Below are positions 6,385 to 7,775 of a stretch of 7,775 nucleotides of DNA, piece by piece (the first letter of the stretch is position 1; each line of letters starts with the position of its first letter). Origin of the DNA: Prevotellaceae bacterium UBA1720 (GTDB lineage Bacteria > Bacteroidota > Bacteroidia > Bacteroidales > Bacteroidaceae); the NCBI GenBank assembly GCA_002317475.1, contig DCIS01000160.1:16151-23925 (forward strand), given 5' to 3'. The notes under the pieces are model-generated. The model was not told the DNA's origin. It did not search any database and saw only the letters and a program-made list of their open reading frames with translations. Both the position numbers and the translations under genes were made by a program.

Positions 6385-7500
6385 ATGTCTGACATCAAAC
6401 TGGCATACGGCATAGACCCAGCGGGCAAGTTGCGTCATGTACTGGACGTTCAGAACGGACTCTCATGCCAATGCCATTGCCCCGGTTGCGGTGCACCACT
6501 GGTAGCCAAGAATGGAGGTGCCAACGTCATGCCCCATTTCGCACATGCCAACGGTATGGCCTGCAGTGGTGCGCATGAATCAATGCTCCACCTCCTGGCC
6601 AAGGAGATTCTGGCAGAGGAAAAAGCCATCATGCTTCCCCCCTATGGCTTCGTCTACGAGGGTTGTCTGCAACGCTTCTCTGCCATGGAGATTGAACAAC
6701 GAACGGACTACAGTATGCTGCAACCTGATGTGGTAGGTGTGCAGAAAAGTCAGCAATCGGGACGTGAAAGTCGCCTTTGGATAGAGATTAAAGTAACACA
6801 TGAGGTAGGAAGCGATAAATATCTGCAAATAAAGCAACTGAATATCGCATGCATCGAAGTAGACTTATCCAAGTTCACCCAGGATGATATCAAAAAGGAG
6901 GACATCAAGAACTTCCTGCTGAAAAGCACGGAAAGCCGATACTGGATCAACAATCCAGTACTGGAACGCCAAGTGGAAAGGATCAGAAGGGAAAGGCGTG
7001 AGTATGCCCAACAATATGCACAACAGCATGCACAACAGCACGTCCAATCATCTCCTCAACCTTCGTCCTCTCAGCCTGGATCACAGACACAAAGTCACCG
7101 AAAGGAAGATTGCATTCTTTGTCCTAACCACAGCACCCGTACGGCTATCCTGAGGGAGATGAAGATGTTGAAACTGCCCAATGAATACCGACAACTCATC
7201 ATGCGCTATCCCTTGTCATGGTTCGAGGGCAACCTGACGGCTCCCCATCCTGTTCGCCCTACTGATTTCGTACTCTCCATCGGGAAGGACACCCTATATC
7301 TTCCGACCAGCAGTCCTGACCCCTATGGTCGCGAGGTTAATGCTGCTCGCCTGAAACAAAACTGTCAAGCCATACATTTCTTCCAGCAAACATTGCCGCA
7401 GTTAGTAAAATCCGGTGGTTCAAGGTGCCAGCACATCATCAAGCACATACCCAATCCCGATGGTTCACTGGACATTATCTGTGCCTTGACTGATACATAA
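6385..7500 (+). CDS. CoiA-like protein: Cys/His N-terminus plus PD-(D/E)XK nuclease
   Basis: A 371-residue protein resembling the competence protein CoiA family. N-terminal cysteines CQCHCPGC (C28, C30, C32, C35) are followed by PHFAH (50-54), C60 and the helix ESMLHLLAKEI (65-75). This is the arrangement seen in CoiA-like proteins and suggests zinc binding. A restriction-endonuclease-like core follows: PD at 114-115 and IEIKVTHE (133-140), giving D115, E134 and K136 as the likely metal and catalytic residues, then YLQIKQL (146-152). Residues 207-241 are a Q/H/S/P-rich linker containing the YAQQ repeats. The end (about 242-371) opens with CILC (243-246) and is unassigned. CoiA acts in processing incoming DNA during transformation in Gram-positive bacteria; here a DNA nuclease role is inferred. 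The start ATG has AAGG 8 nt upstream. It probably shares a transcript with the preceding LOG gene. Confidence 0.82.
   Translation: MSDIKLAYGIDPAGKLRHVLDVQNGLSCQCHCPGCGAPLVAKNGGANVMPHFAHANGMACSGAHESMLHLLAKEILAEEKAIMLPPYGFVYEGCLQRFSAMEIEQRTDYSMLQPDVVGVQKSQQSGRESRLWIEIKVTHEVGSDKYLQIKQLNIACIEVDLSKFTQDDIKKEDIKNFLLKSTESRYWINNPVLERQVERIRRERREYAQQYAQQHAQQHVQSSPQPSSSQPGSQTQSHRKEDCILCPNHSTRTAILREMKMLKLPNEYRQLIMRYPLSWFEGNLTAPHPVRPTDFVLSIGKDTLYLPTSSPDPYGREVNAARLKQNCQAIHFFQQTLPQLVKSGGSRCQHIIKHIPNPDGSLDIICALTDT
7003..7050 (+). repeat. In-frame 12-bp coding repeat (four units)
   Basis: Four tandem 12-bp units inside the CoiA-like gene: TATGCCCAACAA, TATGCACAACAG, CATGCACAACAG and the diverged CACGTCCAATCA. 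They encode YAQQ, YAQQ, HAQQ and HVQS (residues 207-222). Because the unit is a multiple of three, copy-number change would lengthen or shorten the linker without breaking the frame. Confidence 0.85.
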
Positions 7501-7503
7501 AAC

Positions 7504-7542
7504 CGCCCGAGTCACAAACGTGAAACCCGGGCGAAATTTTTT
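7504..7542 (+). terminator. Rho-independent terminator after the CoiA-like gene
   Basis: CGCCCG (7504-7509) pairs with CGGGCG (7528-7533). Inside the loop TCAC and GTGA can pair around AAAC, giving an extended two-part stem. A run of six T (7537-7542) follows shortly after. It begins 4 nt past the stop codon at 7500. Four A residues at 7499-7502 give TTTT on the other strand, so it could also stop the convergent minus-strand transcript. Confidence 0.75.
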
Positions 7543-7545
7543 AAA

Positions 7546-7575
7546 GTGGGGGTATATATTGTATGTAAGCCCCAC
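7546..7575 (-). terminator. Second hairpin in the convergent gap
   Basis: GTGGGG (7546-7551) pairs with CCCCAC (7570-7575) around an 18-nt AT-rich loop. It sits 24 bp from the stop of the minus-strand partial gene, which suits a terminator for that gene. Only three T follow it on the minus strand, so it may act together with the neighbouring hairpin at 7504-7533. Confidence 0.4.
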
Positions 7576-7598
7576 ACCTTTATTCAGTCTTTTGGAAA

Positions 7599-7775
7599 TC
7601 AGAGGCTGATGGTGTACATAATGAGGCTGTGAGCAGGAATCTCAACATTCATCTTCTTGGCAGCCTTTACATCCTCCTTGACAGGATCAATGGGGTGCTT
7701 GTCGTAGTTGTTCTCTGCATCCAGAGCACCTGAAAGGGTGGTCTTGACAGCATTGGGCTTAACAGAGAAACGACT
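7599..7775 (-). CDS. C-terminal end of a minus-strand gene, possibly GH51-type glycoside hydrolase
   Basis: Reading the minus strand from the window edge gives 58 uninterrupted codons and then TGA at 7599-7601; the start lies beyond 7775. The peptide begins SRFSVKPNAVKTTLSGALDA and ends VEIPAHSLIMYTISL. The closing pattern of a proline, a small residue, Ser, then hydrophobic strand residues is typical of the C-terminal beta-sandwich of glycoside hydrolases. The general shape, with asparagine and HPIDPV before the last strand, recalls GH51 alpha-L-arabinofuranosidases, but this is similarity from memory over a short tail. Being a coding end is well supported by the frame, the following hairpins and the convergent layout; the family name is tentative. 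Confidence 0.6.
   Translation of the reverse strand, partial: SRFSVKPNAVKTTLSGALDAENNYDKHPIDPVKEDVKAAKKMNVEIPAHSLIMYTISL

Overview
The window looks like ordinary chromosome from a member of the Bacteroidota, most likely of the Prevotella group. Three sites match the Bacteroidota sigma-factor -7 consensus TAnnTTTG at sensible distances from genes. Most start codons lack a strong Shine-Dalgarno sequence, and the protein families fit that phylum. Genus placement is inference. I see no phage, IS element, CRISPR array, tRNA or rRNA.

Layout. A promoter (47-54) drives a complete glutaminyl-tRNA synthetase gene, glnS (82-1857). A 63-residue two-helix membrane protein (1862-2053) follows after 4 nt. 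Next is a 75-bp array of alternating 7- and 8-bp repeats (2066-2140) that abuts a TTG-initiated TPR protein gene (2146-3582). A secreted serine beta-lactamase-like hydrolase (3612-5102, minus) converges on the TPR gene. Its start region is divergent from a long LOG/SLOG-family nucleotide-binding protein (5237-6352, plus). The two divergent genes have the same -7 octamer, TAATTTTG, on opposite strands, and these boxes rule out the longer upstream starts for both genes. A CoiA-like PD-(D/E)XK nuclease with N-terminal cysteine/histidine motifs (6385-7500) follows the LOG gene after 32 nt, probably in the same operon. A hairpin terminator lies after it. The last 177 bases hold the C-terminal end of a minus-strand gene, possibly a GH51-type glycoside hydrolase.

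How the genes relate. glnS and the small membrane protein are probably co-transcribed, with no clear functional link. The LOG plus CoiA-like pair is the most suggestive neighbourhood: a Rossmann nucleotide-binding protein and a predicted DNA nuclease. Whether they work together is open. The other points worth a second look are the repeat array that reaches into the TPR gene's start region, and a 12-bp in-frame repeat inside the nuclease gene. I did not find convincing evidence of a wholly new system.
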